This document shows positions 47,046 through 57,023 of a stretch of DNA of 64,000 bases, in pieces. Position numbers and translations under genes: made by a program. Each line of letters begins with the position of its first letter. Positions within the stretch are counted from its first letter, which is position 1. This DNA comes from Planctomycetota bacterium (lineage in GTDB: Bacteria; Planctomycetota; PLA2; JAEUHO01): NCBI GenBank assembly GCA_028281445.1, contig JANQJW010000048.1, forward strand, positions 40,520 to 104,519. The letters are read 5' to 3'. The notes beneath the pieces are model-generated. The model did not search any database and was not told the origin of the DNA. It worked only from the letters and a program-made list of their open reading frames with translations.

Positions 47046-48983
47046 CTAGATCGGAGACGTGTACGCGCGCTGCTGAAGCTTCATCGGGATCTCCTTCGAG
47101 ACATTCTTCAGCCCGTAGTACTTGACGTCGTACGCCGTCCAACGCGGCGTCGGGATCTCGAGCACGCGCACGTAGTAGAACGCGGTGAGCGACGCATCGA
47201 ACTCAGGGTCCTTCCAGACCGTGATCATCTCGGTGTCGCCGATGCTGTTCGTCCATGTCGCGTTCGCCACATCGACGGTGTCCCCCACCGGCGTCTTGCA
47301 GCGTCCGTTTGCGTCGATCTGGCGACCGTCGGAAACGGCAACGTCGTAGATGCGTTCATGCAACGTGCCGGCTGCATCCATCCAGCCCTTGACGATCTGC
47401 ACGCGATCCAGATTGGCCCCGATCGGGTCCTTCAAGGCGGCAACCAGGAAGGTCGGTGACTTGCCTTGGGGTGCCTGGAAGAGGTCGCCCCCCATCGGCA
47501 CGCCCTTGCGGTAGCCGACCTCCGCGGGAACACGCGTCACGGCGTCGGACGCCACGAAGTCCCAGCCGCCGAAGAACCGCACGATCATGCGAGGCCCGGT
47601 CGTGGCGTAGGTCTCCTTGCGCTCCATCGCGTCGAAGAGCGCCTCGCGCGTGTTTTCCGTCGCCCAGACGGCGGCATATCCGGACGCGAGACACTCCCAT
47701 CCGTAGATCGACACGCCGTTGAACGTGGCAAAGGGGTGCTTCATGCGCTCGGGACCGGGTTCCGACCCGGAGTGCTTGCCGAAGAAGTTATCGTTGTCCG
47801 CGGTTGCCAGCCCGGTGTGACTGTCGGTCGAACCGATCATCCCGAACTTGAACGGGTTCGTGCCGAGCTCCTTCTCGAGCTTCAAGCCCAGCTTGAGCCC
47901 GCTGCGCGCGTACTCCTTCGCGAGCATCTCGTTCTTCTTCGGCACGCTGAGATTGAGGTTGCCCTTGTCCCATGTGCCGAAATCGGCGAACTCGTCATTG
48001 GGGGACAGGTACGGATGCGCTTCGCCGTCGCCCTTGATCTGGGTCGCCTCGTAGAGGCGCTCCCACTTGGCGCGACGCTCCGCGTACTCCTTCGTCAACG
48101 GCTTGTTCCCGACCGGGTTGACCAGCGGAAACATGATGCCGTTGGACAGGTTGCCGTTGTGGGCGATCGCGAGCACGTCGCCCCCGGTCTTCTCCTCGTA
48201 GGCCTCGAGAACCGTCCACAGGTCTTCCGGGTTCGTGCTGCCATCCGGCGCAAGGGTCGTGAAGGGCACGGTCTGAGACGCCTTCTCGGCGCCGTCGCGG
48301 TAGATGACGACGCGGTGCAGGTTGTCACCGGGCGGTACCTGCGACGTCCACTCGTAGCCGATGAAGGCCGTGTAGCGACCCGGCTCGTTGTACTTCTCGG
48401 CGGCTGCGATGGTCTTCTGCCAGGCGCGCTTGTACGGCGTGCTGTCCGGACGGTACCGCATGGCCTCCGGAAGCTCGTCGCGTGAGAAGAGGTCGATGAC
48501 CTCGAGAGCGACCTCGACGCCGTCCTTCCCACCCTTTTGGACCTTGTCGTACCAGCGCTTCCCCGTGGGGTCCTTGAGGAGGTGCGGCGCCCCGGCGAAG
48601 AGATCGGGGAACCAGCCCATGTTGTCGGAGTGGTCGGCAACGACGAGGAAGTCCAGCGGCCTGGCGAGCTTGATCCTCCCGGCGGTCGTCGACCGGATCT
48701 CCTCGCCGCGCGCGAAGCGATGCGCATCCTCCGGTTCGAGCCGGCAGCCGAACGCGCCTGCATCCAGCGACATGCCCGTATGCAGGTGCGTGTCGCCCCA
48801 GAACACACGGGTCGGCACGGCGCCGCCCGCGTACGGGGAGTACGGCCGCCGTGGCATCACCTTCTCGAGTGTCTCCGACGGCGGACGGCCGGCTTCCGAG
48901 GCGGGCTGCTCCTCAGCGTGCGAGGGCAAGACGACCCAGAGCAGCGCCCCGAGGAGGACGCCCACCACGGTGATGCGCTTCAT
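47046..48983 (-). CDS. Secreted DUF3604-family protein
   Basis: A 645-residue protein with a signal peptide (RITVVGVLLGALLWVVLPSHA). The start at 48983 is supported by GGAGA just upstream. The body matches the DUF3604 family, which has a PHP-like metal-binding pattern: WGDTHLHTGMSLDAGAFG near the N-terminus, FLVVADHSDNMGW, AIAHNGNLSNG, and MIGSTDSHTG. These His/Asp clusters could bind two or three metals in a phosphoesterase-like site. Members are common in marine and environmental bacteria and have no established substrate. Single gene, no close partner; repeat 1 lies in its 3' flank. Confidence 0.85.
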   Translation of the reverse strand: MKRITVVGVLLGALLWVVLPSHAEEQPASEAGRPPSETLEKVMPRRPYSPYAGGAVPTRVFWGDTHLHTGMSLDAGAFGCRLEPEDAHRFARGEEIRSTTAGRIKLARPLDFLVVADHSDNMGWFPDLFAGAPHLLKDPTGKRWYDKVQKGGKDGVEVALEVIDLFSRDELPEAMRYRPDSTPYKRAWQKTIAAAEKYNEPGRYTAFIGYEWTSQVPPGDNLHRVVIYRDGAEKASQTVPFTTLAPDGSTNPEDLWTVLEAYEEKTGGDVLAIAHNGNLSNGIMFPLVNPVGNKPLTKEYAERRAKWERLYEATQIKGDGEAHPYLSPNDEFADFGTWDKGNLNLSVPKKNEMLAKEYARSGLKLGLKLEKELGTNPFKFGMIGSTDSHTGLATADNDNFFGKHSGSEPGPERMKHPFATFNGVSIYGWECLASGYAAVWATENTREALFDAMERKETYATTGPRMIVRFFGGWDFVASDAVTRVPAEVGYRKGVPMGGDLFQAPQGKSPTFLVAALKDPIGANLDRVQIVKGWMDAAGTLHERIYDVAVSDGRQIDANGRCKTPVGDTVDVANATWTNSIGDTEMITVWKDPEFDASLTAFYYVRVLEIPTPRWTAYDVKYYGLKNVSKEIPMKLQQRAYTSPI

Positions 48984-49109
48984 GAGAATCTCCACACGGG
49001 TTCCGGCGCGGATGGAGATCCTAGGTGCGGCACCGGATGCGCGCAAAGTGCAGTGCGGGCCAAGCGCGGCGCGGCTATCCGCAAACGGCAACCGTGGCCG
49101 CCGCAGCTC

Positions 49110-49643
49110 CTATTTGGCCCCGAGAATCTCGCGCACGAGAGGCTCGAGCTTGGTGAGGCCCGCCTTCCTGCCTTCGGCGATCGAGTCTTCGAGCGGCTGC
49201 TTCTTGACCTCGGCGTTGTACATGGCCCAGAGCGCGCCCACGCGGTTGCCGCTGCCGCAGTGGAACCACGTCAGCTTGTCGGACTTCATCGCCTCCTCGA
49301 AGGCCGCGTAGGCGCCCTGACGCCGCATCGGGTTCTTCAAGGTCTCCTTGGCAAACGGGATGGACTTGTGCGTGCCGCCGGCACGTACCACGACCGCGCT
49401 TTCGTCGAAGTCCTTTACCTCGTCGCGCATGCGAAAGCTCACGATGCTCGCAACCCGCGGCGCGAGCTCCTTCAAGCGCGCCTCGCTCGGCTGCCCGCTA
49501 CTGAAGGCAAAGCCGCCAAAGGGAATCTCCCCATTCTGGAACACGATCGTCTCAGCGTCTTGCTGCGTTGTCGTCGATTGGGTGTCGCCACCGCAGGCAG
49601 CAAGTAGCAGTGCGAGGCACAGAGCGGAGATGTAGGATCGCAT
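49110..49643 (-). CDS. Lipoprotein with dual-specificity-phosphatase-like (DUF442/Blh type) domain
   Basis: A 177-residue protein; ATG at 49643 is chosen over an in-frame GTG three codons earlier. Lipobox ALLLAACGG. The active-site-like segment is WFHCGSGNRVGALWAM, with Cys and Arg separated by four residues as in the beta-lactamase-hydrolase-like (DUF442) group; classical tyrosine phosphatases have five. An Arg/Asp-containing region upstream (SIVSFRMRDEVKDFDE) fits the general-acid loop. It is anchored outside the cytoplasm, so the substrate is unlikely to be an ordinary cytosolic phosphoprotein. Single gene, followed by ~20 bases and the DUF3604 gene on the same strand. Confidence 0.7.
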   Translation of the reverse strand: MRSYISALCLALLLAACGGDTQSTTTQQDAETIVFQNGEIPFGGFAFSSGQPSEARLKELAPRVASIVSFRMRDEVKDFDESAVVVRAGGTHKSIPFAKETLKNPMRRQGAYAAFEEAMKSDKLTWFHCGSGNRVGALWAMYNAEVKKQPLEDSIAEGRKAGLTKLEPLVREILGAK

Positions 49644-49770
49644 GGGCGACACTCTACGCGCGCCGGCGACTGCATCGACCTCGGCCTAGCCGCAATCGGC
49701 GAACAGGGCGCATCGAGCAACATGCGAATTGCTAGACTGCGGCGGATACGCGCCGAACCCGGAGCCCGCC

Positions 49771-49969
49771 ATGCTCGAACCAAGCCATCACTACTTCCAT
49801 AAGGCCGCCGACGTGCTTGGGCTTTCCGACAACCTCCGGACGATCGTGTTGACGCCGATGCGCACCGTGAAGGTCGACGTCGTCACCGAGACCGATGAGG
49901 GCAAGCTGCTGCATCACGTGGGTTTCCGCGTGCAGCACAACAACGCGCGGGGCCCCTTCAAGGGAGGAC
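49771..49969 (+). pseudogene. Truncated glutamate/leucine dehydrogenase remnant (N-terminal ~66 codons)
   Basis: Beginning at ATG 49771 with GGAG 7 bases upstream, the frame gives HYFHKAADVLGLSDNLRTIV and then KLLHHVGFRVQHNNARGPFKGG, the start of the Glu/Leu/Phe/Val dehydrogenase N-terminal domain. Homology stops abruptly after GPFKGG, where the next conserved residues (IRxHP) and ~350 more should follow. The frame runs on with no similarity to 50145. The sequence up to the break looks undamaged and its signals are intact, so the loss is probably recent, or the contig is misjoined here. Confidence 0.75.
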
Positions 49970-50310
49970 ATCACGCGCGCGTTCGACTAGGAGTCCGACA
50001 AGCGATATCGCTGCGTTGCGCACCATGGTCCGTCCCTCTCGCCGATTCGACGCGCGTGGAGGCTAACAGATCCGCCCTTCCCGAGGACCCTGTCGATTGC
50101 GACAGCGCGAGCAGGGGCGATCCGACCGGCCATCACAACCCCTAGCTACAGCGTGCGTTAGCACCATCGTCGTACGAACGCCATGCACGCGGCCGCAGAA
50201 GTACATGGGGACCGCACTAGCGTTGTGCGGCTCTGCGCGGACTCCCTAGAATGAGCGGCCCGTTTCGCGAGGCAGACCAACGCGCGGATGGGGAACAACG
50301 AGGTGTGCCG
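49970..50310. other. Gap without a recognised gene
   Basis: 341 bases between the dehydrogenase remnant and cheW. The base composition is less biased than in the flanking genes. A 6-bp hairpin CCGCAC (50212-50217) with GTGCGG (50225-50230) lies ~80 bases before cheW. No promoter is convincing. The breakpoint of the truncated gene is at its left end. Confidence 0.5.
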
Positions 50311-50826
50311 ATGACCGATCCGTCCGCTCCCGAGAACGCCGCGTCCAAGAATGCCGCGCAGTTCGTGGGCTTCCAGATCGCAGACCAGGAGTACGCCTTC
50401 CCGATCGAGCAGATCCGCGAGATCGTCGTCCTCGACAAGGTGACGCGCACACCCCAGGTCCCGGACTACTGCGAGGGCGTCAGCAACCTGCGCGGTTCGA
50501 TCATCCCGATCATCAACGTGCGCAAGCTCTTCGGCCTCGATCCGAAGGAGGCCGACAGCGAGACCCGCACCGTCGTCGTCAACGTCGGCGAGAAGACCAT
50601 GGGATGCACGGTCGACATGGTGTCGCAGGTCATCCGCATCCCGCAGGAAGACATCCAACAGGCCCCCGACACGGTGACAGCCGGCGGCGCCGACTACATC
50701 TCCGGCTTCGCGCGGCTCGGCGGCCGCCTGCTCGTCCTTCTCGACATCAACCGGCTGCTGCATCCGGAGCAGCTCGGAACGATCACACAGATCCCGTCTC
50801 TGTTCCTCGAGGAAACTACGCAATGA
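50311..50826 (+). CDS. cheW: Chemotaxis coupling protein CheW
   Basis: A 171-residue CheW that links receptors to CheA. Domain ~20-155: [67 protein letters not shown]. The start at 50311 is chosen because CGAGG lies 7 bases upstream; an ATG at 50251 in frame has no such site. It is the first gene of the che operon and overlaps the receptor gene (ATGA). Confidence 0.92.
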   Translation: MTDPSAPENAASKNAAQFVGFQIADQEYAFPIEQIREIVVLDKVTRTPQVPDYCEGVSNLRGSIIPIINVRKLFGLDPKEADSETRTVVVNVGEKTMGCTVDMVSQVIRIPQEDIQQAPDTVTAGGADYISGFARLGGRLLVLLDINRLLHPEQLGTITQIPSLFLEETTQ

Positions 50827-52754
50827 CCACGCAAGCGTCCGGCACCGCGACCAAGAAGCGCAAGAAGAACGGGACGAAGACCCAGCTCCTCAAGGCGAAG
50901 CTCGACGCCATCGCCCGCTCGTCGGCGGTCATCGAGTTCGACATGGACGGCACGATCCTCGATGCCAACGACCACTTTCTCGATGCGATGGGCTACACGC
51001 TCGAAGAGGTCAAGGGCCGCCACCATCGCGTATTCGTCGACGCCGACGTCGGGAGCAGCCCCGAGTACCACGAGTTCTGGGCGAAGCTCAATCGCGGCGA
51101 GTATGTTCAGGGCGAGTTCCGCCGCCGGGCGAAGGACGGCTCCGACCTCTACATCAATGCGTCCTACAACCCGGTCTTCGACGCCGCGGGCAAGCCGTAT
51201 CGCGTCGTCAAGTTCGCCACGTGCGCCACGGAGCAGAAACTCAAGAACGCGGAGTTCGAGGGCCAGATCGACGCCATCAACAAGTCCCAGGCCGTGATCC
51301 ACTTCAACCCGGACGGCACGATCCAGTGGGCCAACGACAACTTCCTCGACACGATGGGCTACAGCCTCGGCGAGATCCACGGCCAGCACCACAGCATGTT
51401 CGCTGCCGACGGCGATGGGGAAACGCAGGCCTACCGCGACTTCTGGGCGAAGCTCAACCGCGGTGAGTACATCACCGGCGAGTTCAAGCGCGCGGGCAAG
51501 GACGGCCGCGAAGTCTGGCTACAGGCGACCTACAACCCGATCTTCGATCTGCGCGGCCGCGTCGCGAAGATCGTCAAGTTCGCGACGGACGTCACGGAAG
51601 AGAAACTGCGCAACGCCGACTTCGAAGGACAGCTTGCCGCCATCAGCAAGTCGCAGGCGGTCATCGCCTTCAACATGGACGGCACGATCATCACGGCGAA
51701 CGACAACTTCCTGAACACCATCGGCTACAGCCTCAGCGAGGTGCAGGGCCAACACCACAAGATGTTCCTCGAGAGGGAGGAGGCCGAGAGCGCGGCGTAC
51801 CGCGAGTTCTGGGAGGCGCTGAACCGGGGTGAGTACGCGTCCGGTCAGTTCAAGCGCGTCGGCAAGGAGGGGAACGAGATCTGGCTCCAGGCGTCCTACA
51901 ACCCCATCCTCGACCTCAACGAACAGCCTGTGAAGGTCGTCAAGTACGCCACCGACGTCACCGAGCGCGTCCAGCTGCGCCGCAAGGCCGACGAGCTGAC
52001 GGGTCAGGTGATCGAGAGCGCGCACCAGTTCGCCGAGGGCTCGCGCGTGATCGCCGAGAGCAGCGCGAACCTCTCGGACGGCGCCCAGACCCAGGCGGCC
52101 TCCGTCGAAGAGATGTCCGCTGCCGTCGCCGAGCTGACGACTGCGATCCAGGTCATCACCGCGAACGCGGCCAGCGCCAAGTCCCAGGCCGATGAGACCG
52201 CGTCATCCGCCGCCGAGAGCGGCCAGACCGTGACCGAGGCGGTCACCGCCATGCGTCTGATCGAGAAGTCCAGCGAGCAGATCAACGACATCATCCAGGT
52301 CATCAGCGAGATTTCGAGCCAGACGAACCTCCTGGCGCTCAACGCCGCCATCGAGGCGGCGCGCGCCGGCGAGCACGGGCTCGGCTTCGCCGTGGTCGCC
52401 GACGAGGTGCGCAAGCTCGCAGAACGCTCCAGCGAAGCCGCCAAGGAGATCACGCAGCTCATCAAGGAGTCGTCGCGGCGGGTCACGGAGGGCGCGCAGC
52501 TCTCCGAGCGGGTAGGCGACGCGCTCTCGGGCATCGTCGAGGCCGTCAACAAGACGGCCGAGGGCATCACCTCGATTGCCGAGCAAACCGAGTCGCAGTC
52601 GGCCAGCGCCGAGCAGGTGCAGACGGCCATCAAGTCCGTCACCAACACGACGGAGGCCGGGGCCGTCAGCGCGGAGGAACTCGCCGCCAGCGCCGAGGAG
52701 CTCGGTGCCCAGGCCCAGAGCCTCCAAGACCTCATCGCCACGTTCAATTCGTAG
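50823..52754 (+). CDS. Soluble methyl-accepting chemotaxis protein with three tandem PAS domains
   Basis: A 643-residue receptor without any membrane span. After a lysine-rich head (~1-25), three PAS/PAC units (~27-145, 147-267, 269-390) share the same phrases: [40 protein letters not shown] and [20 protein letters not shown], each followed by EFWA/EKLNRGEY-type and YNPIFD segments. This PAS type resembles the flavin/haem-binding aerotaxis group. The signalling domain has the conserved tip [20 protein letters not shown] and [16 protein letters not shown]. It overlaps cheW by 4 bases. A cytoplasmic redox or energy signal is likely; the ligand is unknown. Confidence 0.92.
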   Translation: MTTQASGTATKKRKKNGTKTQLLKAKLDAIARSSAVIEFDMDGTILDANDHFLDAMGYTLEEVKGRHHRVFVDADVGSSPEYHEFWAKLNRGEYVQGEFRRRAKDGSDLYINASYNPVFDAAGKPYRVVKFATCATEQKLKNAEFEGQIDAINKSQAVIHFNPDGTIQWANDNFLDTMGYSLGEIHGQHHSMFAADGDGETQAYRDFWAKLNRGEYITGEFKRAGKDGREVWLQATYNPIFDLRGRVAKIVKFATDVTEEKLRNADFEGQLAAISKSQAVIAFNMDGTIITANDNFLNTIGYSLSEVQGQHHKMFLEREEAESAAYREFWEALNRGEYASGQFKRVGKEGNEIWLQASYNPILDLNEQPVKVVKYATDVTERVQLRRKADELTGQVIESAHQFAEGSRVIAESSANLSDGAQTQAASVEEMSAAVAELTTAIQVITANAASAKSQADETASSAAESGQTVTEAVTAMRLIEKSSEQINDIIQVISEISSQTNLLALNAAIEAARAGEHGLGFAVVADEVRKLAERSSEAAKEITQLIKESSRRVTEGAQLSERVGDALSGIVEAVNKTAEGITSIAEQTESQSASAEQVQTAIKSVTNTTEAGAVSAEELAASAEELGAQAQSLQDLIATFNS

Positions 52755-52784
52755 ATCTCCATCCACAGACCTCAGGCGCGATCG

Positions 52785-53615
52785 TTGGAACTCGTCCAAC
52801 TCAACCCCCAGCAATTCGAGCGCTTCAGCGACTTCATCTACGGGAAGAGCGGCATCCGCATCCCCGAGAACAAGTTGACGCTCCTGAGCAACCGCATTCG
52901 CAAGCGGCTCAAGGCGGGGGACTGGCCGGACTTCGACGCGTACTACGACCACCTCACGTCCCTGCGCGGCGCGCGCGAGCTCGACTATTTCTTCGATGCG
53001 GTGACCACGAACGAGACGTCCTTCTTCCGCACCCCCACCCACTTCGATTGGTTCGGCGGCCCCTTCCTGGAGGACCTCGTCACGGCGACGCGGCTGGGCA
53101 AGCGCCCGCGCTCGCTGCGCACGTGGTCGGCCGGGTGCGCCAGCGGAGCGGAGGCCTACACGATGGCGATCTGCCTGCGCGAGAACGCGTACCGCCTCCG
53201 TGATTGGGAGCTGTCCATCCTGGGCACGGACATCAGCGAGGCCGCGCTCGAGATGGCCAGAGATGGCGTGTTCGGCGACCGTGCCATGGAGAACGTCTCG
53301 GAGAAGCGCCGCAAGCGCTTCTTCCGCCCCGTCGAAGCCGACCGCTGGAAGGTGCGTACGGAGGTGGCGGCGCCGGTGACGTTCGAACGCCAGAACCTGC
53401 TGCGGGCCGCGCCGTCTCCCCCTTACGACTGCATCTTTATCCGCAACGTGCTGATCTATTTCGACGAAGCCTCCAAGCGGCGCGCGGTCAAGCATCTCGT
53501 CGACGCGCTCGCGCCCGGGGGCTTCCTCGTCGTCGGTCCGTCCGAAGGCATCTACGCCATGCTGGACCCGCTGAAACGCCACTCGGCGTTCCTCTACGAG
53601 AAGGTCGCATCATGA
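52785..53615 (+). CDS. cheR: Chemoreceptor methyltransferase CheR
   Basis: A 276-residue SAM methyltransferase with a TTG start. An N-terminal helical domain (~1-80, FSDFIYGKSGIRI, TTNETSFFR) precedes the SAM fold with WSAGCASGAEAYTMAI, LGTDISEAALEMA, FIRNVLIYFDEASKRR and GGFLVVGPSEGI. It methylates glutamates of the receptor. There is no TPR extension. The start is 30 bases after the receptor gene, and the end overlaps cheA (ATGA). Confidence 0.93.
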   Translation: MELVQLNPQQFERFSDFIYGKSGIRIPENKLTLLSNRIRKRLKAGDWPDFDAYYDHLTSLRGARELDYFFDAVTTNETSFFRTPTHFDWFGGPFLEDLVTATRLGKRPRSLRTWSAGCASGAEAYTMAICLRENAYRLRDWELSILGTDISEAALEMARDGVFGDRAMENVSEKRRKRFFRPVEADRWKVRTEVAAPVTFERQNLLRAAPSPPYDCIFIRNVLIYFDEASKRRAVKHLVDALAPGGFLVVGPSEGIYAMLDPLKRHSAFLYEKVAS

Positions 53616-55921
53616 CCGACGATCGCCGACCCGACGACGTGCCCGAGGAGATGGCTGAGTACCTCAGCACGTTTCTCGACGAGACCGACGAACAGCTGGA
53701 GTCTCTCGTCGAGGCGTTGCTCGTCCTTGAAGAGGACGCGCAGAACACCGCGGCTCTCAACGACTCGTTCCGGTTGCTCCACTCCATCAAGGGCGCATCC
53801 GGCATGATGGGCCTCGAGAACATCACGCTGCTGACGCATCACCTCGAGAGCCACTTCGAGCTCTTGCGCTCCGGGCTGCGGGTACTCGACCGCCAGACGA
53901 TGAACATCGTCCTGCGCTGCATCGACTTCCTGCGTGATTGCGTCGAGCGCATGCGCGCCGGCGAGGCGCTCGGTGCCGTCGGTCCGCTGCTCGAAGAGGT
54001 CAAGGCGCTCGAGAAGGAGAGTGACGAGCCGGGGGAAGAGACGACGGAAGACGCCGCTCCCCAGTCCGTTCCGCTCGCTGCCGGCGAGGGTCAGCGCCAC
54101 GTGGTCATCGTCTTCGAATCGGGCCTGCAGCTCGTCGACCTCAAGGCGCGCCTGATCCTCTCCCGCCTGGGCAAGCTGGGCGATGTCGTTGCGACGACGC
54201 CGGCGCAGGACGACTTCGACTCCCTGGCGTCCTCCGGACGCCTCGAGCTGGTGCTCGCCACCGAGGCGTCCGCCGAGGAGATCCGCGAGGCAGCCGACGT
54301 GGACGGCGTCGGTGCCGTGACCCTCGACGACGACGCCGACGAGCCGACTCCCGCACCGGAACCGACAGTCGACCCGGAGCCCGACCCGGATCCCGAACCC
54401 GAGCCCGAGCCGGCGTCCGAGCCGGTGCAGACAGAAGAGGCAGAGCCGGAGCCGGAACCCGCTCCGCCGCCTCCCCAACCCGCGGACGCCGCAGGAGAGC
54501 CCGCGCGCCGCAAGCCGGCCACCGTCGAGACGATGCGCGTGGACGTCGAGCGGCTCGACAACCTCATGAACCTCGCCGGCGAGCTGGTCGTCAACCGCGC
54601 GCGGTTCAGCCAGGTCGCTGGCAACGTGTCCGAGGTCCTCGGCTCGCGCAACGCGGTGAGCCGCGCACGCGACTTCGCCGACACCTTGCGCCACACGATC
54701 GCGCAGCTCGAGAGGAGCGGGAACGGCAACGGCGAGTGGCGCGCGCGCATCGACGAGCTCTCCGACGGCATCGAGCTGCTGGAAGAACAGTCGGAGCTCT
54801 GGGACACTGGCCGGCGCTCGCTCGGGGACATCCAAGAGTCGGTCGACCAGCTCACGCGCATCTCCGACAGCCTGCAGCGAAGCGTACTGGGCACGCGCAT
54901 GGTGCCAGTCGCGCCTCTGTTCAACCGCTTCCGCCGCGTGGTTCGCGACCTCTCGACCGAGCGGGGCAAGCAGGTGAACTTCGAGATCTCCGGCGAGAAG
55001 ACCGAGCTCGACAAGCGCATGATCGACGAGCTCAGCGAGCCGCTGGTCCATCTCGTGCGCAACTCGATCGATCACGGCCTCGAGTCGCCGGAGGTCCGTT
55101 CGCAGCGCGGCAAGCCCGAGCGCGGCACGATCCGGCTCGAGGCACGCCACAGCGGCAACAGCGTGTTCATCGACGTTCGCGACGACGGCGGCGGCATCGA
55201 CGCGGATCGGATTCGAGGCAAGATCCACGAACGCGGGCTGCTCGGCAGCGACGCCTGCGCACAGCTCACCGACGAGCAAGCGCTCGACTACATCTGGCAT
55301 CCCGGCTTCAGCACCGCGAGCGAGGTGACCGACATCTCGGGGCGCGGGGTCGGCATGGACGCTGTGAAGACGCGCATACGGGAGCTCAACGGGACGATCG
55401 AGCTCGATACGACGCCTGGCGAAGGCACGGTATTCACGATCCGCCTCCCGCTCACGCTCGCGATCATCCACAGCCTGCTGATTCGTGTGCGGGGCGTCTG
55501 CTTCTCGATGCCGATCGAGGACGTGCGCGAGATCGTTGCCGTCGCACCCGGCGACGTGGCCACCGTGCACGGTCGCGAGACGATCGACGTCCGCGGAGAG
55601 TTCTTGCCGCTGATCGAGATCGACGACGTCTTCGAGTGGAACGACATCGCGGCCGGCGTCGACGCGGCGCCCACAACGGACACGGAAGACGTCGACCAGG
55701 TGGTCATCCTCCAGTCCGGCGGCAAGCTGATGGGACTGCGCGTCGAGGCGTTGCTGGGGAGCGAAGATCTCGTGATCAAGTCCCTCTCCCAGAACTTCAT
55801 CCACATCCGCGGGCTGTCCGGCGCGAGCATCCTCGGCGACGGCACGGTCTGCCTGATGCTCGACGTCAGCAGCGTGTTCGACCTGGCCATCCGCTCCGCG
55901 TCCCGGACCGGGGAGGGCTAG
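53612..55921 (+). CDS. cheA: Chemotaxis histidine kinase CheA
   Basis: A 769-residue kinase. P1 (HPt) has phospho-His57 in LLHSIKGASGMMG. A middle region (~150-240) is a small alpha/beta domain where P2 would be. A proline/glutamate-rich linker (~248-290) follows, then dimerisation P3 (~300-410, VDVERLDNLMNLAGELVVNR), HATPase P4 (HLVRNSIDHGLESP, DDGGGID, GRGVGMDAVK) and the CheW-like P5 ending ~765. It phosphorylates CheY and CheB. Overlaps cheR by 4 bases; cheC follows 2 bases after its stop. Confidence 0.94.
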   Translation: MTDDRRPDDVPEEMAEYLSTFLDETDEQLESLVEALLVLEEDAQNTAALNDSFRLLHSIKGASGMMGLENITLLTHHLESHFELLRSGLRVLDRQTMNIVLRCIDFLRDCVERMRAGEALGAVGPLLEEVKALEKESDEPGEETTEDAAPQSVPLAAGEGQRHVVIVFESGLQLVDLKARLILSRLGKLGDVVATTPAQDDFDSLASSGRLELVLATEASAEEIREAADVDGVGAVTLDDDADEPTPAPEPTVDPEPDPDPEPEPEPASEPVQTEEAEPEPEPAPPPPQPADAAGEPARRKPATVETMRVDVERLDNLMNLAGELVVNRARFSQVAGNVSEVLGSRNAVSRARDFADTLRHTIAQLERSGNGNGEWRARIDELSDGIELLEEQSELWDTGRRSLGDIQESVDQLTRISDSLQRSVLGTRMVPVAPLFNRFRRVVRDLSTERGKQVNFEISGEKTELDKRMIDELSEPLVHLVRNSIDHGLESPEVRSQRGKPERGTIRLEARHSGNSVFIDVRDDGGGIDADRIRGKIHERGLLGSDACAQLTDEQALDYIWHPGFSTASEVTDISGRGVGMDAVKTRIRELNGTIELDTTPGEGTVFTIRLPLTLAIIHSLLIRVRGVCFSMPIEDVREIVAVAPGDVATVHGRETIDVRGEFLPLIEIDDVFEWNDIAAGVDAAPTTDTEDVDQVVILQSGGKLMGLRVEALLGSEDLVIKSLSQNFIHIRGLSGASILGDGTVCLMLDVSSVFDLAIRSASRTGEG

Positions 55922-55923
55922 CG

Positions 55924-56544
55924 GTGGACGACGTACTGATCCCGCCCGCGCAGCTCGAAGCAATCCAGGACGCGTTGCATGCGGGCGCCGCCGAGGCATC
56001 GACCGCCCTTGGCACCTGGATCGACCGGCCCGCGCGCATCGAGCTCGATGCCGTAGAGCAGGTGCCGCTGCATGACGCCACATCGGCCCTGGGCGACGCC
56101 GAGGAGCCGGTGTGCTTCTGCGCCGTGGGCCTGGAGGGCGCGCTCGGCGGCTGCATGATCCTCGCGTTCGACGACCGTAGCGGCCTGACGCTGGCCGATC
56201 TGCTGATGGACAAGCCGCCCGGCAGCGCGAGCGAGTGGGGCGACATGGAGCGCTCGGCCGCGGAAGAGACGGCCAACATCGTCTTCTGCGCCTATCTGAA
56301 TGCCCTGTCACGCGCCATGCGGGCGGACCTGATGCCGACGCCGCCGCGCTTCGCGCGCGACTACCCGTCGAGCCTGCTCGAATTCGCGCTCATGGACCAG
56401 GCCGTCGCCGGCGACCGGGTCATGTTCGGTCGCACGCAGTTCCACATCGACGAGACTGCCGTGGACTGGAAGCTCCTCTTCGTGCCCGACGCCGCGTCGA
56501 TGGCGACACTGCGCGACGCCTTCCCCGGAGGGCAGGCCCAGTGA
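55924..56544 (+). CDS. cheC: CheC-family CheY phosphatase
   Basis: A 206-residue protein with a GTG start. The active-site pattern E-x-x-N occurs in SAAEETANIVFCAYLNALS, followed by the proline of the PTPP segment, as in the CheC/FliY/CheX family that dephosphorylates CheY-P. Only one clear site is visible; canonical CheC has two, so the second may be lost. It overlaps cheD by 4 bases (GTGA), which is the usual CheC-CheD pairing. No cheZ is present, so this is the likely signal-termination step. Confidence 0.78.
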   Translation: MDDVLIPPAQLEAIQDALHAGAAEASTALGTWIDRPARIELDAVEQVPLHDATSALGDAEEPVCFCAVGLEGALGGCMILAFDDRSGLTLADLLMDKPPGSASEWGDMERSAAEETANIVFCAYLNALSRAMRADLMPTPPRFARDYPSSLLEFALMDQAVAGDRVMFGRTQFHIDETAVDWKLLFVPDAASMATLRDAFPGGQAQ

Positions 56545-57020
56545 AGCCGCGCACCAAGCAGACGCCTGCCATCCGGATGGGCGAGATGGCTGTCGCGCAA
56601 TCGGAGGGCGTGCTGCGCACGCTGCTGGGATCGTGCATCGGTCTCGCGCTCTACGACCGACGGCAGCGCGTGGCGGGCATCGCGCACATCGTGCTGCCGG
56701 ACTCCAGGGGCAACACGGAAACGCCCGGCAAGTTCGTGGACACCGCGCTCCCCGCGCTATGCGCCGCGATGGAGGAGCTGGCCGGCATCCCGCTCAAGCT
56801 CGTGGCCCGCCTCGCGGGCGGCGCCAACATGTTCGCGACCGACGCAGCCCGGCGGATCGGGGACCAGAACATCGAGGCGGCCGAGGCGCTGCTCAAAACG
56901 CTGCGTATCCCGGTCGTGGGACGGCATTGCGGCGGCACCCAGGGCCGTCGCATGACGATGGACGTTGCAACCGGCGCGATCACGATCGAGATCGTCGGCT
57001 GCGACCCCGAGGAGATCTGA
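56541..57020 (+). CDS. cheD: Receptor glutamine deamidase CheD
   Basis: A 159-residue enzyme. LLGSCIGLALYD holds the catalytic Cys32 and GIAHIVLP the catalytic His49; ARLAGGANMF and DQNIEAAEALL follow as in CheD. It deamidates receptor glutamines and, when bound to CheC, boosts CheC activity, giving an adaptation loop. GTG start overlapping cheC; GGAGG lies upstream. Confidence 0.93.
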   Translation: MKPRTKQTPAIRMGEMAVAQSEGVLRTLLGSCIGLALYDRRQRVAGIAHIVLPDSRGNTETPGKFVDTALPALCAAMEELAGIPLKLVARLAGGANMFATDAARRIGDQNIEAAEALLKTLRIPVVGRHCGGTQGRRMTMDVATGAITIEIVGCDPEEI

Positions 57021-57023
57021 GCG

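Noticed and set aside
53594..56311. A long open frame on the minus strand through cheA/cheC
   Set aside because: Same cause: an antisense shadow of high-GC coding sequence without any domain.
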